Below, piece by piece: positions 21,601 to 35,000 of a DNA stretch of 64,000 nucleotides. The stretch's first letter is position 1. Each line of letters opens with the position of its first letter. The stretch is from positions 24,451,670-24,515,669 of the forward strand of contig CM055108.1 of the NCBI GenBank assembly GCA_029204225.1, given 5' to 3'. The translations under genes were made by a program, and so were the position numbers. This DNA is from Diphasiastrum complanatum (Eukaryota; Streptophyta; Lycopodiopsida; Lycopodiales; Lycopodiaceae). A model generated the notes under the pieces. The model was not told the origin of the DNA, made no database searches, and worked only from the letters and a program-made list of their open reading frames with translations.

Positions 21601-22490
21601 TTTGAAGTGTGGTTCATTGATATGTAGTGATATTTCTAGAAACAAGGTGTGAGAGTGGTTCATTGATGCTATCTTCTACATGGCTTGACGTCTCAGTCTC
21701 TTAAATTCTGATTGCCAGAACAAAACTTCGGACTCATACGAAGGAAACACGGATCAAGTATCGTGTCTGTTACCCATAAGCTCTGGTGAAAAAGTTTGCA
21801 ATTTGCAATCCCCAGCTATGGAGCATAAGTTGGACAATCATAGTGAGCTTGTAGCTACTGTACCTACTGCAAATGGGGGAACAAGGAGGAAGCACCATCG
21901 TCCTTGGACTCTTCGTGAAGTCATGACACTTGTTGAGGGAGTAGCTAGATGTGGTGGTGGAAAGTGGGCTGATATAAAAAAATTTGCTTTCTCATCAGTC
22001 AGCTACCGTACTGCAGTTGACTTGAAGGTACACAAACATTTGCAGAAGTCGTATTGTTGAAGGATCTTCTTTCTTAGTGGCCTTCAGATTTGGTGGGTTT
22101 GAGTTGACAATTTTTCTGCTTTCACAGGATAAATGGCGAAACCTATTAAGAGCAAGCCGGTCTCAATTACAGTCTGCTAAACAGGTTATTTCCTTGCTTC
22201 CTTGAAAGCAATATGCTATTGACTGCTCTAGCCCTCCCAGTAATCTTTTTGAAACATGATACCTGCTCTGCTTGCTGCATTTTTGAAATCCACAAAGCAA
22301 TGATATCTTCTTTTTAACGTTAAGTCTTATTTTGAACCAGGGAGAAAATAGGAAGAGGCATTTCTCAGTTTCGATTCCAGGGCCTATTCTAGCTCGAGTC
22401 AGGGAGCTGGCTGCTTTACAGAATCAAACAGCTGGTACCCCTTTGGTCAGTGCAACGAGCCGTAGTGGGCGAATTGTACAGAGGAAGTAG
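18582..22490 (+). CDS. TRF-like telobox MYB protein (partial, spliced)
   Basis: A nuclear, presumably DNA-binding protein of the plant TRF-like (TRFL) family. Exons: 18582-18631, 18766-19968, 21355-21486, 21719-22027, 22128-22184, 22341-22490. All visible introns are GT-AG and phases agree, giving about 632 residues and a TAG stop at 22488-22490. The C-terminal MYB reads RRKHHRPWTLREVMTLVEG, GGGKWADIKKFAF and the telobox VDLKDKWRNLLRAS. TRFL relatives bind or resemble binders of telomeric TTTAGGG repeats; in Arabidopsis one TRFL subgroup lacks the MYB extension and did not bind telomeric DNA in vitro. Here the segment after the telobox (SIPGPILARVRELAALQ) is short, so telomere binding is uncertain. 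The long exon carries two basic motifs, KRQRRPNPKYL and KRQRKPNRRYL. The first exon begins mid-codon, so the 5' end is missing from this model. Confidence 0.88.
18766..19968 (+). CDS. MYB gene, large exon
   Basis: 401 codons between CTCAG and GTAAGT. Ser/Thr-rich and mostly low complexity, with two KRQR-P-N-x-[KR]-Y-L motifs about 270 residues apart. A helical region with LHEAFRTTFGRETSVKDKHWLKRQI (given here in two parts: LHEAFRTTFGRETSV and KDKHWLKRQI) lies between them. Confidence 0.88.
21355..21486 (+). CDS. MYB gene, basic-linker exon
   Basis: 44 codons between CTAG and GTACC. Encodes KRKADGRAAKLVKMARSTRV and VRKVKFKLPST; rich in Lys/Arg and a likely nuclear localisation segment. Confidence 0.88.
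21719..22027 (+). CDS. MYB gene, MYB helices 1-2 exon
   Basis: 103 codons. Ends in VDLK, the first half of the telobox, at a phase-0 GT donor (22028). Confidence 0.9.
22128..22184 (+). CDS. MYB gene, telobox-completing exon
   Basis: 19 codons, DKWRNLLRASRSQLQSAKQ. It completes VDLKDKWRNL across a 100-bp intron. Confidence 0.9.
22341..22490 (+). CDS. MYB gene, last exon
   Basis: 50 codons to TAG. Encodes KRHFSVSIPGPILARVRELA and ends TSRSGRIVQRK. The following 200 bp are probably 3' UTR. Confidence 0.88.
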   Translation, partial: GENRKRHFSVSIPGPILARVRELAALQNQTAGTPLVSATSRSGRIVQRK

Positions 22491-25430
22491 TAAAAGATTT
22501 GTGTTGCAAAAGTGTATATTAGGAAATCAAAGCATGACAAAATAGAACATTTGTACATTATATAAGCACAGTAGCCAATACTTTGTACAACATAGATCCT
22601 GTCGTTCTCAGGAGCAGCATGCAATATACTTATCATGGCTAATGCTAAAAAGTTAGCAACATACATTCTTATGTACCAAGACTTAACATTTTCCGTATTT
22701 GCTACAAGAATTTATTCTCCTTACTCATCCTTCCCATTCAATATGGAATCACTCACTATCATTGAGTTCATGTGATTTGCTGAATTTGCTTCTAAGGTAT
22801 TCCTACATGCCATTTTTGTTATCTTTTCTGCTTCGGAACTATGCAATACTAGACAAAGATAAGATAATGGGTTCACTTATAGATCAAAAGGAGTATACTA
22901 CGAGTTTATTGTTGCGGTTGTTACATTGTGTGATTATTAAGATTGCTCAAGTATTTCGTCATTTACCTTTCAACTTGTTTCTGATTTTTCTTGAGATCAT
23001 TCTTTTTATGTACTTGTGTGATTAATGAGACTTGAAAGGCCTGGACTTTGCAACTTAACACCAACTTGATATGGGGCTCGACATATATGATTTTGTCCTT
23101 TATGTAATCTTCAACTCTTTGTTCAGCAAGTCTCTGACATGGAGGAAAATGTTATTGATTTTTTCAGGTATGTTCGGTTCTGTCTGCAGGCATTCAAATT
23201 GTGCATGGGTGGAGTACTCGTATTCTTAAAAAAGATTGTTAATTTCCTAGGCTGATTTTACCCTGCAGGGTTTCAAATGAAGCATTGCAGTAAATGTATG
23301 GGGGTGATGTGCACCTCTCATTCACGCAAAACTGCTACCCAACTTCCCATCTTAAAGCTCATATTAAGTAGTGTTGTCAACATTAACCAAATATATTGCA
23401 AGCAAAATCTGTAGTGAAATTTCTCTGCACCATCTAAAGAATGATTCTAGCGAGTGATGAACTTGGGAATGATAGAATGTAGCATGAGTTCAGAGGGAGG
23501 ATACAATTGAATGCCTATCCATTCATTTAGCTGAGATATTGGGTGACAAGTTCATATGATTCCTTGACAGTTTTCAACTTGATAAATTCTTAGAAGTTTT
23601 CGGAAATCAAATTGCGAGACCTCCTTAAAGTTATACCTCTTCAAGCATGAGCTTTTTCTTAAATGGAATTTTGCTCCAATATTGATAGCCAACTCCCTTT
23701 CTTAAATTGTGGTGTACAAAAAAGGTTTACTTAGTACATACACATGCTGCCAGATATTTTGACTCTTGTTTCTTCAACTTTTGTTGCCTAAAGTTCCCGC
23801 TTTGAAAATCACAGGCTTATCCATAAAATCGCATCCTTCAAGTCTCCTTCCCATGAGATACCAATGATTTGTTGAGGCCCTCTCTCCTTGTAAGGTCAGG
23901 AAATGTCAGTTAGCTTGGACATGTCTCCTCATACACTAGTATTAATTCATGTGCCAGTTGTTGGGAGGGGTGATTAAAGTAGGTTCCAACCAAATCACTC
24001 TCAAGCTCCAAATCATACATTCTGGACTATGCAAGAAAGGATTAGTAGCTGCTACAAAAATGTGGTTTCCAAATGATATCTATGGCATCCAGAGTAAGTT
24101 ATTCATAGAAAGCTAGCAACCCTGGAAAACACTTTTATGATCATGGTTGGCGTTAACCTGTTGCTTAAAAGAAGAAAAGAAAAAGGCGTCGTGTACTGGA
24201 AGAAACATATGAAGGCATGAGATACACAATGATGTGATTCTCCTTCTACCACTTCACGTAATTTTTTCCATTTCCGATTTGTACATCATGGAATTATTGA
24301 GAAGGTATGTGTTACACTAATGTGATTGGCTACCAACATCTTATGTCCAAAATAAGCAATGGTTGCTCATGCAAAGCTTGTAACCTTGGAAAAGATTTTA
24401 ATGATTACACATGCTTATGCCTTGCATTTTGCAAGTAAATACTAAAATCCATGGATAGTATAGTTGTTTTTTGGTCAAATATAGGTGTGAATCTTTAGCA
24501 AATGTGTAGTAGTTATTATTGTTGCAAGGAAATTAGTTTTCACATAATAAGTGCAAACTTGTAATGAATTTTTTTTTACCCCATAGGACATGAATAGATA
24601 AATTTTTATTCACCCCACTTAATAGGAGCTAACAAACTTATATAGCACGTGTTAAGGAAATTACAAGAAGCAAAGAATTATAATTTGAAAGTTTTTGCAT
24701 TGATTTGAATCGAGATTTGAACATCTATTAAGATTTCATTTTTTGGTTGAAATTCCCATTATTTTGCTAATAAACTTCTAGGATCAAGCATTATTTTCTT
24801 AATTCAAATGGTTAACAAAATTGATTGACATGCAACTATGATATAGAGTATAGACACACTTGGTCATTAGTGTAATTGGCATTTTCATGACAGGTATTCC
24901 TAAAACCAACTTGCAAGATATGTGGAAAAATGGAGATGTAGTTAATTGTAGACTTTTGATTCATAATATAAGATCTCTATATACTTCTCATGATCCAAAC
25001 ATTAAATATCATGCAATAATTACTGACAAGAGAGCTTCAATAAATCAAAGTACAATGAAATAATTGAGCTGCATTTTTGATAATTTAAGATCAAAACTTG
25101 TAGATCTTGCATAACATGGAAAAGAACTAGCATATAAAAAGTATCAGTCTCTCACAAATCACAAGGAGGAAACATTCATTAAATTGGATAAAAGATGGAG
25201 GTGAACAGTTCTCACATTAATCACCAATTGTCAAGCTAGGCAAATGAATATGTACAAACTTGAGGTTGGGCTTTTATTACACTTCCATTAGAGTGAAACA
25301 ACCTTTCTAGGTGTTAAATTGTAATACGCCCTTTATGTATAATGTCAAGATGGAGATCTACATCTATTTTGTACGTCCAGGCACATTATAATAGTGCTTG
25401 ATCGTATTTTGTTTATCTACATTATCAAAG
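22491..25430. other. intergenic, no gene recognised
   Basis: AT-rich. The 108-codon frame at 22699-23025 is hydrophobic and compositionally random, and I do not call it a gene. The start of the region probably includes the 3' UTR of the MYB gene. Confidence 0.45.
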
Positions 25431-25439
25431 AATTCATTG

Positions 25440-25690
25440 TCGGAATTTTCCCAAGATTGACTTACCAAGGTTTGATGGAAAAGGAGATCCTAGATGATTC
25501 TTACAGATCTATATCCAAGCGTGTAGAGCCTATGGAGATGACATTATTGTGTTACTTCAATCTATGCCTTACTAACATCACGAAAAATTGGTATTTCAAT
25601 TTGGAATAGAATGAATGTGAGAACTAGGACATCTTGCAAGCCAAATTCATCACCCGATTCAAAGCCATTCCTTTCAAATCCTTTTCTATA
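25440..25690 (+). pseudogene. retrotransposon gag remnant
   Basis: Reading across one stop gives LPRFDGKGDPR, then FLQIYIQACRAYGDD, and in another frame NWYFNLE. This is the pattern of the Retrotrans_gag domain in Ty3 elements of the Athila/Tat/Ogre kind. No protease, RT or LTR was found beside it. Confidence 0.6.
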
Positions 25691-26692
25691 ACTGGGATGA
25701 ATCCGTATGGATAATAAATATGAATCCCTACGTAACCATATAGAATGAAAGCAATATACTAGACAATGGTTATCCTAAGCTCATTAAAAAAGCATAGTAG
25801 AAAGCACAAAAACAAATGGAGAATACTAGCACAATATACTACAAAATCAAGAATATTGTTTCTCATTATTATTTAAAGATCTATATAGTTGGGTAGTTGA
25901 ATATCTTTGCTAGATTGATTGGAGATTTTTCAACCTTTACTTCTAGTTCTTTCACCATTTCACATTTGTACGAGTATTTTACTATGGTGCATTTCATTTT
26001 ACACATTAGTACAATGTGAAAATTGTCATAAACTAGCTAGTTGGAAACATGCCACACAGCGTCCATTGTGGTTGCTTGCATGTCTCACATTTGTACATAG
26101 TTAGGTGATAATTAAAAGGTGTTTGGAATCCATTTACATTAAGAGGTGGCTGAGTCAAGCCCCAAAAGTAAAGTCATAATTTATAGGCTAAATTTAAGGA
26201 TTTTGGTGACACAGCACATGACTCACCTAATCCAACCACCAATTGGATGTGATACCTAGATTAGGGGCTTAGATGGTAGAGTTATGTCAATACATTATGA
26301 TGGAAAAAACTAATTCTCATATATGAGCTGATCCACTATTACTTTGATGAAGATCATTTGTACATACACTTTTTGAGATGCAATTTTGAGAGGTAGTGAC
26401 ATTGTATTCAAAAGCTGAGTAGAAGCATCAATCTATGTTTTGATTTTGTTGATGTAAATGGTTGATTGAATGCTATTAAGTTGAATTTTTGTCCCACATG
26501 TACTTTAGGTGGCATTGAATGTTTTTTGCTTGATGATCATAGTAATGTTAGGAGCAATTGCCAATCTAACAATCTAGAAGAGATTGTAGTAAAAACCCCG
26601 AATAGTCCTCATTGATTTGATCATTTTGCAAACTCCTATGGTTCAATGAAGTTGTTGAATGAGTAAAAAAATTAAATCCTTCACTTTTCACA

Positions 26693-26704
26693 TGGTATCA
26701 AAGC
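26693..26704 (+). other. possible primer-binding site of a decayed LTR retrotransposon
   Basis: TGGTATCAAAGC differs at one base from the usual initiator tRNA-Met complement and follows a TTCACA-type end. No gag-pol homology follows, so at most an LTR and leader remain. Confidence 0.4.
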
Positions 26705-27410
26705 TAGATCCAAGTATTTCATTTCCTTTGATCATATTTAGGAAGTTTTGTGGTGCAACTTTTACGAATTGCAGAATTAATGTGTCTCAATGAGATCATA
26801 GCTTCAAAATCATTTACTGGATCAATACTAAAGTGCTTCTAGGATCAAATGTGTCATCTTACTATGTGTCAAGTTCAAAAATCGACAAGTATTCAACACT
26901 TTGAACATTTACCAGATTAGCAAGTTTGCTCTTCGGTGTCTAGATGCCCATTCAGTATAAAGATCTAGAAACCTAGATTTTGAATGCAAATTGCTCCAAT
27001 GGATTTCATCCATCAAATTGAAAGTTTTGATCTAATCTTTAGAACCATATTAAAGCAAAAACCTGGTGACTCTTGGTTTAGATCAAGCCATTTAGTGTGA
27101 TTTTGAGCGAAGTTCAAAATTGCTTGTAAATTTGATCATCTGTCAAGTAAGAAGATTGGAAATAATTTGACTTAAATCATTCCAAATCCATTTCAACTAT
27201 TAGGAAAAGAGTCTTCAGTCATGAGTAAATGTTATGTCCATGTCCGGTTCAGAGGCTATAATAGCTCAAAATTCAAAGTTCAAACAATGACCATTGACCA
27301 CCACATTCAACAATAAACATTGACATTTGACAAGCAATTTAAATCACCTGAACAACATTTGTTGGCCCCACCTCCTTGATGGCCTCTTTGATATGGCCAA
27401 ACATATCACA

Positions 27411-27548
27411 GTGCTTGAAAGGGACACTTTTGCCACTTAATCCATATTCCAATCACTAGTGCACATTGCATAGTGGCAAGTGTCTGAAAGGGACACTTTT
27501 GTCAGTTAATCCATATTCCAATCACCAGTGCACACTGCATAGTGGCAA
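27411..27548. repeat. tandem duplication, 69-bp unit x 2
   Basis: GAAAGGGACACTTTTG...TCCATATTCCAATCAC...TGCATAGTGGCAA occurs twice in direct succession with about six differences. It is noncoding. Confidence 0.85.
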
Positions 27549-27725
27549 AGTACACTAACTACTAACTCCAAAGCTCTAACTATAAATGTCCATCTTCTTT
27601 CACCCTTTCACTCCTCTCTCCACTCCTAGCTTTTAACATTTCTTCACTTCCAACTTCCAAGTTCAAGCTTCACTCCATAAACCCACAAATTCAATGCACA
27701 TCCTCTCTCCCCTATCAAGGCTCAA

Positions 27726-27728
<3 letters not shown>

Positions 27729-27771
<43 letters not shown>
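27729..27771. repeat. (CT)n microsatellite
   Basis: About 21 CT repeats. The flanks do not resemble the LINE 3' UTR. Confidence 0.9.
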
Positions 27772-27773
<2 letters not shown>

Positions 27774-28148
27774 AATATCTGAGTGGACGGGTGCGAGAAC
27801 CGGCCGTTGGGAGGGGGACATCTGGAAATGGTTGTCAATAGCCTTGGGCTGAGGAGCAAAAGGAGGAAATCTGCCCTTAGCAGGGGACAAAACTGTCATG
27901 CACGGTTCTGAATTGGCAGCCAGGTGGGAGACCCCTTGATTAACCGTATTAAAGCAGGATATGTGAATGCATAGAAGATAATTTCTCAGACCATGCACAT
28001 TGCTTCCTCTACATTCTTTACTAGGGGACTGAAGGTTCAAGATCACATCATGCATGGAAGGTAAAAAAAGAACATATTTGTTTCGCTTCATGGATTACGT
28101 AAGATCTAATAATCATGACAAAAAAAGTAGCAGCAATCACTACGAGAA

Positions 28149-28274
28149 GGCAATCTATAAATACCTTCATGACAGAAGAACTTTTGTCAAACCATATTAG
28201 GTCATACAATCAGGCAATCTATAAATGCCTTCATGACGGAAGAACTTTTGTCAACCATATTAGGTCATACAATC
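28149..28274. repeat. tandem duplication, 64-bp unit x 2
   Basis: GGCAATCTATAAAT.CCTTCATGAC and AGAACTTTTGTCAA...CATATTAGGTCATACAATC occur twice, with two substitutions and one indel. Confidence 0.9.
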
Positions 28275-28412
28275 TACAACAGACAGAAAAAATTGCCAAT
28301 GACTACAAGACAAATAACTTGAGAGTGGCTTGGCTGGTGGAATAACAGAATACGTAGATGGAATATATGTGTAGTGACAGTAAATCTGTAATCTTCCATT
28401 ATATTATCATAA

Positions 28413-28460
28413 AATTTTATGGCCTATTAAAAAGTGAATTTTATGGCCTATTAAAAAGTG
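28413..28460. repeat. tandem duplication, 24-bp unit x 2
   Basis: TTTTATGGCCTATTAAAAAG is repeated perfectly with a period of 24 bp. Confidence 0.9.
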
Positions 28461-29896
28461 TTTTGTCATGTTCGTGATCATATTTAAGTTTGCTTTATCA
28501 ACTCACACAAATGAGAGTTATTTCAAATGATGGAAGCCTAAAAGTGACAACTGTAGAGGCTCGAATCCTGGCTGCTGTGCTGTTGACGCATGGAGTCTTG
28601 TGCTTCTTGGCTTGGCCTTACTGTGTGATGCGAAGTGTACATATTGTACATAACAAAGCTAGTTGAATTAACTGGCAAAAACAAAATTACAAGCGGTAGC
28701 TCATCTGAGATTTAAGAGGTATAAATGGTGCAAAGATTTAAAATTACAAATTGAGCTTATAGTGTCAGCAATATCAATCATTAGAAAAACTTGAACAGGA
28801 TTGACAGTATCTAGTTGACGACTAAAACCTGTGTGATCAACCTTGACATGGACTTCAGGCAAGTCATGACAATAGTCGTATGCTTTTATTGAAGAATTCA
28901 AGAGTAGTCTAGGCAAACTTGCAGCTCTAATTCCCAAATACCAAACACTCAAATAATTGATTAGGCAATATTAGCATGCAGAAGCTTCCATAACTTTTCT
29001 TGATGTCAAATTGTCCCAATCTACATAAACTTCAACACGATTATACTAATTGCTGGTGCTCAAATACAAAGACAGTAACTATAATTCTGTGTGCTCTATG
29101 ATGTGAGTACAAGGATCTACAGCTCAAAAAAGTCCCTAAAGTTCACAATCTCTTCAAAAGTTAGCATGGCATCACGTCACAAAGAAGAGAACTCATTGCC
29201 AAAATGAATTCAAGATATAATACAGCATCAAACAGGATACAAGGATTTGAAGTACCATACAATCTTACACATGCACAAAGCAGAGAAACAGTCTTTCATG
29301 CTTCTTCCAAGCTTAAGGTATACTCATTTTTCTAGCCTAAAAAAATACCGAGAATTAGTAACCAGCATAACAAAATGCTGCAAAACTCTTGATATTCTCA
29401 TTCAAAATAATATCATAAGCACTATATACACCTGACTATCATGTAGTCCTAAGTCTGCCATATAAAGCATTAATATGTCATGCCTGACTGTCATGTGTTG
29501 CTGTCAAACCTTAAACATGTAAAAATCTGAAATAAAAATTCAGATCAGACATGGAGTCAAACAGATTTGAATAGAGTGGAAAGATAGAACAGCATTCTGG
29601 ATATCTACACTCAAGAATGAAGGTACTAGGTTCCAAATAGTAAGATATGACCTGAGAGGACTATTAACAATGTCCTTTGAGATGTATAATTACTGCGAGT
29701 ACATAACCTAAATGTCACAGAGTCTTGCAGGTGGGTAAAGGGGCCTAATTCTAAGGAAATTGCTGAAGCAGCAGGCTAGGGAAAATGTCTTCACCACTAC
29801 GGTTCACTGTATGAGAAAATGGCTATATCAATATGTATCCATGGAACACCTTTATCCTTCTTGACTGAGATGGTCGATTGTTACCAGGGAAAAATT
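28461..29896. other. intergenic / 3' flank of the TPR gene
   Basis: No coding pattern recognised. The part near 29.7-29.9 kb is likely 3' UTR of the minus-strand TPR gene; no polyadenylation site is assigned. Confidence 0.4.
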
Positions 29897-30420
29897 TTAG
29901 GATATAGAAGGCAAAGGAAAGGGTTCCCTTTGAGGAGGAATACGAGGCATTGGTCCCTGATAAGTAGAAGCTGGTGTTGATGCATCTAAAGGAGCTACCC
30001 TATCAACTATATTTGTTGAATTTGTTGCTACTGAAGAGAAAGGTTCAGTTTGGGTAAGGAAGGAAGATGGAAAACCTTTCTGAATGTTTACCAGTGCAAC
30101 AGCCTTCATCTTGTTGGATTTAGCAGCATCAAGGTATGGATCAGCGACAAGAGCATGGTCAAATGTACTGATCGCTTCATCCCATTGGCCTTCTGCAATA
30201 AGAAGAAGCCCTAAATTATTCAAAGCAGGAGCATAATCAGGACAAAGCTCCAAGGCTCTGGCAAATGCAGCACGTGCATCAATAAACCGTCTCTGCTGCC
30301 GATATAGGTTGCCTAAATTTGAAAAAATTGCATGGGCCTGCTCAGGTGCAGTGAGGATCAGTGCTTGCTTGTAGACATCTTCAGCCAGACTTCCATTATC
30401 TGATAGTTGTAAGGAAATCC
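29897..30420 (-). CDS. TPR gene, last exon
   Basis: Acceptor CTGCAG at 30421-30426, stop at 29897-29899. It holds two to three TPRs and the Pro-rich C-terminus ([16 protein letters not shown]). Confidence 0.9.
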
Positions 30421-31991
30421 CTGCAGAATATTCGAAGTTACCAAATAAGAAACCTCCACAGATGACTTAAAAAATAATTGAGGGTCTGAAAATAACTTAA
30501 GCTCACCTGTTTGTGTGTGTGCGTGTGAGAGAGAGATGCTCTCTACACTATTCTTGCACTTCTTTCACTTATGGTTAGAATTTCTTGGGGAAAGCAAGCC
30601 CCCATCTTTTCTAGGAAAAGGTACATACTACATAAACGCACATGATACAGCCCAACACGATTATTGTGATTCCAGCATATCTCCCTAACAAATTTCACTG
30701 ACAAAGAAAAGTACATATCGAACAATAGTGTTATATAAAGGGCAATATGAGCAATAATTGCAGATGTGAACATGTTGACAGTCAAAATATGAGAATTAAG
30801 CATGAAGTTGTCCCCGACAGGCACAACAGAGAATGGTGCAATGGACAGGGTGGATAGTGTAATGTAAGTAGAGAACATTCAGGAAAGCCAAAACGGTCAG
30901 CTTAAAAGTTATCACATAAGCGGCTCACAGAGATAAGTGTGATATGATTACATGCTTTCATTTCATAGCTTTACAGCATTGTTGAAAGCTCATAAACTGT
31001 AAGCAACTCTTGATAAGTGTTGTTTTTTATTACTATATATGAACAGCAGTTGATTTTGTGTTACATGATGTCTGAAAATTGATAACATCAATGTGTTCCT
31101 AGAATCACAAGACTCTGGCCATATAGCTATAAGTTGAAGTTGGTGCATGTGCTTCAGTTTGGGCATAATCCTGATAACAATGAGGATATTTATGGGAATA
31201 GCGAGGCTCGGTGTAGCTCAACTGTGAGAATGAAGGCCCCTTCAGTGAAAGGCAATGTTTTGAATAACAGCCTTGGTATAATGAATGAGTTTATGTGCTG
31301 TGTATGAGAGGGATCATACAGATCTTGTTGAGTGGATGACTACAGGCCTTCATGGCTTCTATTGGCCTCCTAATGCAGACAAACAAGTTTTTCATAATGC
31401 CAATTGTCTTGCATTTTCTTTAAAATCTTTGATGAACATATGGATGATGATGATAACACAGGTGGCATAAATTGCCTGATATGAAACTACTCTTGTTAAA
31501 GTCATACAGTTGTGCAAAATCTGTGGATGTTTTGACAATGTCAACACAAATGAACTCAAATAATTGTCCATCCACGGATTTCTAGGCAGCCTCAATACAA
31601 TCTGGGGGAAACAAAGAAGCGGTAAGACTAGGTGCAATTGCAATTTAGGAGTCAATATCAATTATTATAATCTAAACTTGTCTAGCATACGCCCAATTAG
31701 ATAGATTTGACAGTGCTAATCAATCCAGTAAGTCATGATGGTACCTAACTCAAGTAAAATGTAAGAGTGCATTGTATTGAGAAGCTTTTGGGTGGTGGTA
31801 GCTTGGAGGGAACTAAAAGAGTGCATAGTTGTGTTGAACCTCGGTTCGAACTGCCGGTTTGGTTTGATCGTTTTTTTGGTTCAAACCCGAAAAAACAAAC
31901 TTAATTTAAAAAAAAAAATGGTTCAAACCATTTTTTTGGCATTTTCTAAAGGACTATCGCGGGAGTTGGGGTACGGGCACACATTTTCCAG

Positions 31992-32069
<78 letters not shown>

Positions 32070-35000
32070 CCTTGAGGGTTTTTGAGAGAGTTTTTGTAGG
32101 GTTGATGATTTACTACTAAGTAGCCATGTACATTGTAATATGTATTAATGTTTGAGTGACAAGTAACAACGATCAATGTATGGAAGTTGGTAGTTACTAG
32201 CTAATGTCACAGATGATATCAGATAGATCATAGCTAAAACTGCAGGCAACAGATCGATCAAGAACCCTAACCCACAGGTGACAGGTATTGTTACGTAACA
32301 AGACTCGGGAGTTGGAAGTTGGAAGTTCCGCGTCAAGATTCGAATTTCATTATCAATTAATCGAGAATTATTTTCTACATGTTAGCCATTAACACTAAGA
32401 AAGCACTTGTTTTTGACATAATCGAAGGGTACAAAAAAAAACCTAAAACCGATTCACCGTTCAAACCTGGGGAAGCCGATTCTTTCCCGATTCAAACCCG
32501 CCGGTTCGAAAAGGCGATTCGAAAGGTACCATAAAACTTTGAAAGAGTGGCAGCTTATGGAATGGGAAAACAAAAATTTGAACTCGGATTGTAGTGGTGC
32601 AAGGATAGAACTGGTACAGGAATGTAATGAATAATAAATGGGGATGGATTCATACATAAAAGTATGCACGTGATGTGCCAACATATTTCTAGGAAGAAAG
32701 ACTTTGCACCAATGAGCTTGAGGCTAGTAGACTAATCATCCTTTTCTCCCTCGAAACATTCTGTTCCACTCTTTTTGAACGATTCCCATTTATAGGCATC
32801 GAAGTGGCTAGCAACCCTAGCCTAGTAGGTTCTAGAAAGTCGCCTCCCTTCTCTTGAGTCATTGGTGGGGAACTATTCTCTCCCTTTTTCAAATTCATAT
32901 GTAACTTCATCCTTAGTCTCTTGGGCCCAATTTGGTGTCATGGATTGTCCAATAAGTCATCATGGTACATAAGCCAAGTAAAATGTAAGAATGCACGGAT
33001 ATCGTGACTAGCGAAATGTAGCTTCTAATGTATTTGAAGTTCCTTAATCGAAGGATTATAATCATTCATGAGCAACAAAATATGTGAATTGATGCATGGT
33101 GAAGTTCCAAAGTCTTCCATACATGGTGCTCCTTGTGGCAAATGAAATTCAAACATACAAATTCCTATCTTTCTCATAAGGTCTCCATGAAGGCATATCG
33201 AAGTTGAATGTACTGGACGTTGTCCTACTTGTAAAGAAACTCTTTCACACAAATTTATTCAATCTCAATGTAAGGAAGTTCATAGCACTGATCCTTCTGC
33301 TTCTACATTCCATGCACACAATACAAGCGACTTCTTTGTCTCCAGAGTCCTTTGTAGGTTCATATGAAGCTTTCTCAATGAGGGCTCGAAGTGTGAATAT
33401 GTAATATGTAGTGGAATAATGAGCGCGGAACCCTGCCTGACCCAAAGCATGTAATCTCCTGGACTCTGCCTCTGAGCTGACTGCAGACTTGAGGATGCTG
33501 CCATAGAACTTCGTGAGAACATGTCCAATCATAATAGTGCGGTAATTACCAGGTACCATGGGGTCACCGTTTTTATGGATAGGATGTATGATGTTGGTGC
33601 ACCAAGAGGACGGGAAGCCCTCAACAACAGCATGGTTAAGGAGAGTGGATAATGTAGGGGCAAGGGTATCGGAGGCGTGAATCAGTAGCTCAGATTCAAG
33701 GTCTTCAATGTCCCTGGTGCGGTGGGTTTTCAGCTTTTCGATTGCTGCCCGGACCAAGTCAGGGGTGAAAAAGGTGAAGTCTGAAGGTCGAGGAGAGATG
33801 GAGATGGGCGTATCAGTGGGTATAATGTAAAGCTGGGTAGCACAGTCGGTCCAAAAATGTAAATTGTCCAGAAGAGGGGGTGGGGCACGAGGGATAAACT
33901 CACGCCAAAAGGCACCTGAGGACGAACTGAGAAGGAGGTTCATAAGACGGTTTCCTTCAGAGTCATCATAGGCACGTTTTTTGCGACGGAGAGCATGTGT
34001 GACAGAGTGGTGAAGGGATCGGCATTCCGTGTCATACCACGATGGGTGGAAGGTCGGGATGATCGTTGTAGGTGGAAGGTCGGGATGATCGGTGTTTATG
34101 AGATTTAGAGGGGAAAGCCAAAGTAGCAACAGTGTGGAGACAGGTGGTGAGGAGCGGCTTGTGACTCCAACGGTTCACTGTGGAAAAGAGTGAAGTAGGG
34201 AGACAAGGGATGTGGGGTAGAGAGGGGGTGGAAGGTGTATTTGGGTGCACCGGGAAGTATGGATTGGTGTTGAGGCTGTGGTGGTAGGTGGCCAATAGCG
34301 AAGGATAGGAACGAATGATCAGAGAGGGTGGTAGGGGAGATATGGAAGCTGTGAATAAGAGGGATGGATGACGGTGACTGTCATGACTTGTTGGATGAAT
34401 CATCAGGTGTTTCTCGACTTGAACCCGAAAAGATCTCGGATACAAGAACTAAACGATTGAGAAATCGTATAGTTACTGAGCATCTGGTTCAATGGAAGGG
34501 ATGTACAGACGATGATGATTCCTGGGAACAGGATGGAAAAGGGGGAAGAATGTCATGCCCATGACTGGTCTCGGGTAGCGTGTCCACGCTAGGGATCAGT
34601 AGACCAACAACCCGTAAGTTAATTGTGACTATAAGGGAATTGGGGCCCTTATATGTAACTGGATGACGTGGCCCAGATAGGCTGCAGAGGTGTCCAGTGA
34701 GGTGTCACAGTGCACTACTAGTGGTGCATGGGCCTTGGAGGGTATAAGTATACCTATTGGGCTCTCAATAGTGTATGCTTGATTTTGTGATTGGTAGCTA
34801 CATGCTGCTAGTGTGATTCCTCTTTCCATGACTATGATTGATCCATAGCTTGGGGGCTAGATCCGTACGATCTAGGTTTGGTTGGGCTGGTTTATCCACC
34901 ACCCATTCTCTTGTGTTGTTGCTTTGATTGGTATGCTTAGACTAGTATCCTGTGTGTAGGACTTTATATTGGTATCAGAGCCATTCTAAGCAGGATTTTG

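Noticed and set aside
22699-23025. 108-codon hydrophobic frame downstream of the MYB gene
   Set aside because: No motif, AT-rich, and just after the gene's stop; most likely 3' UTR or intergenic noise.
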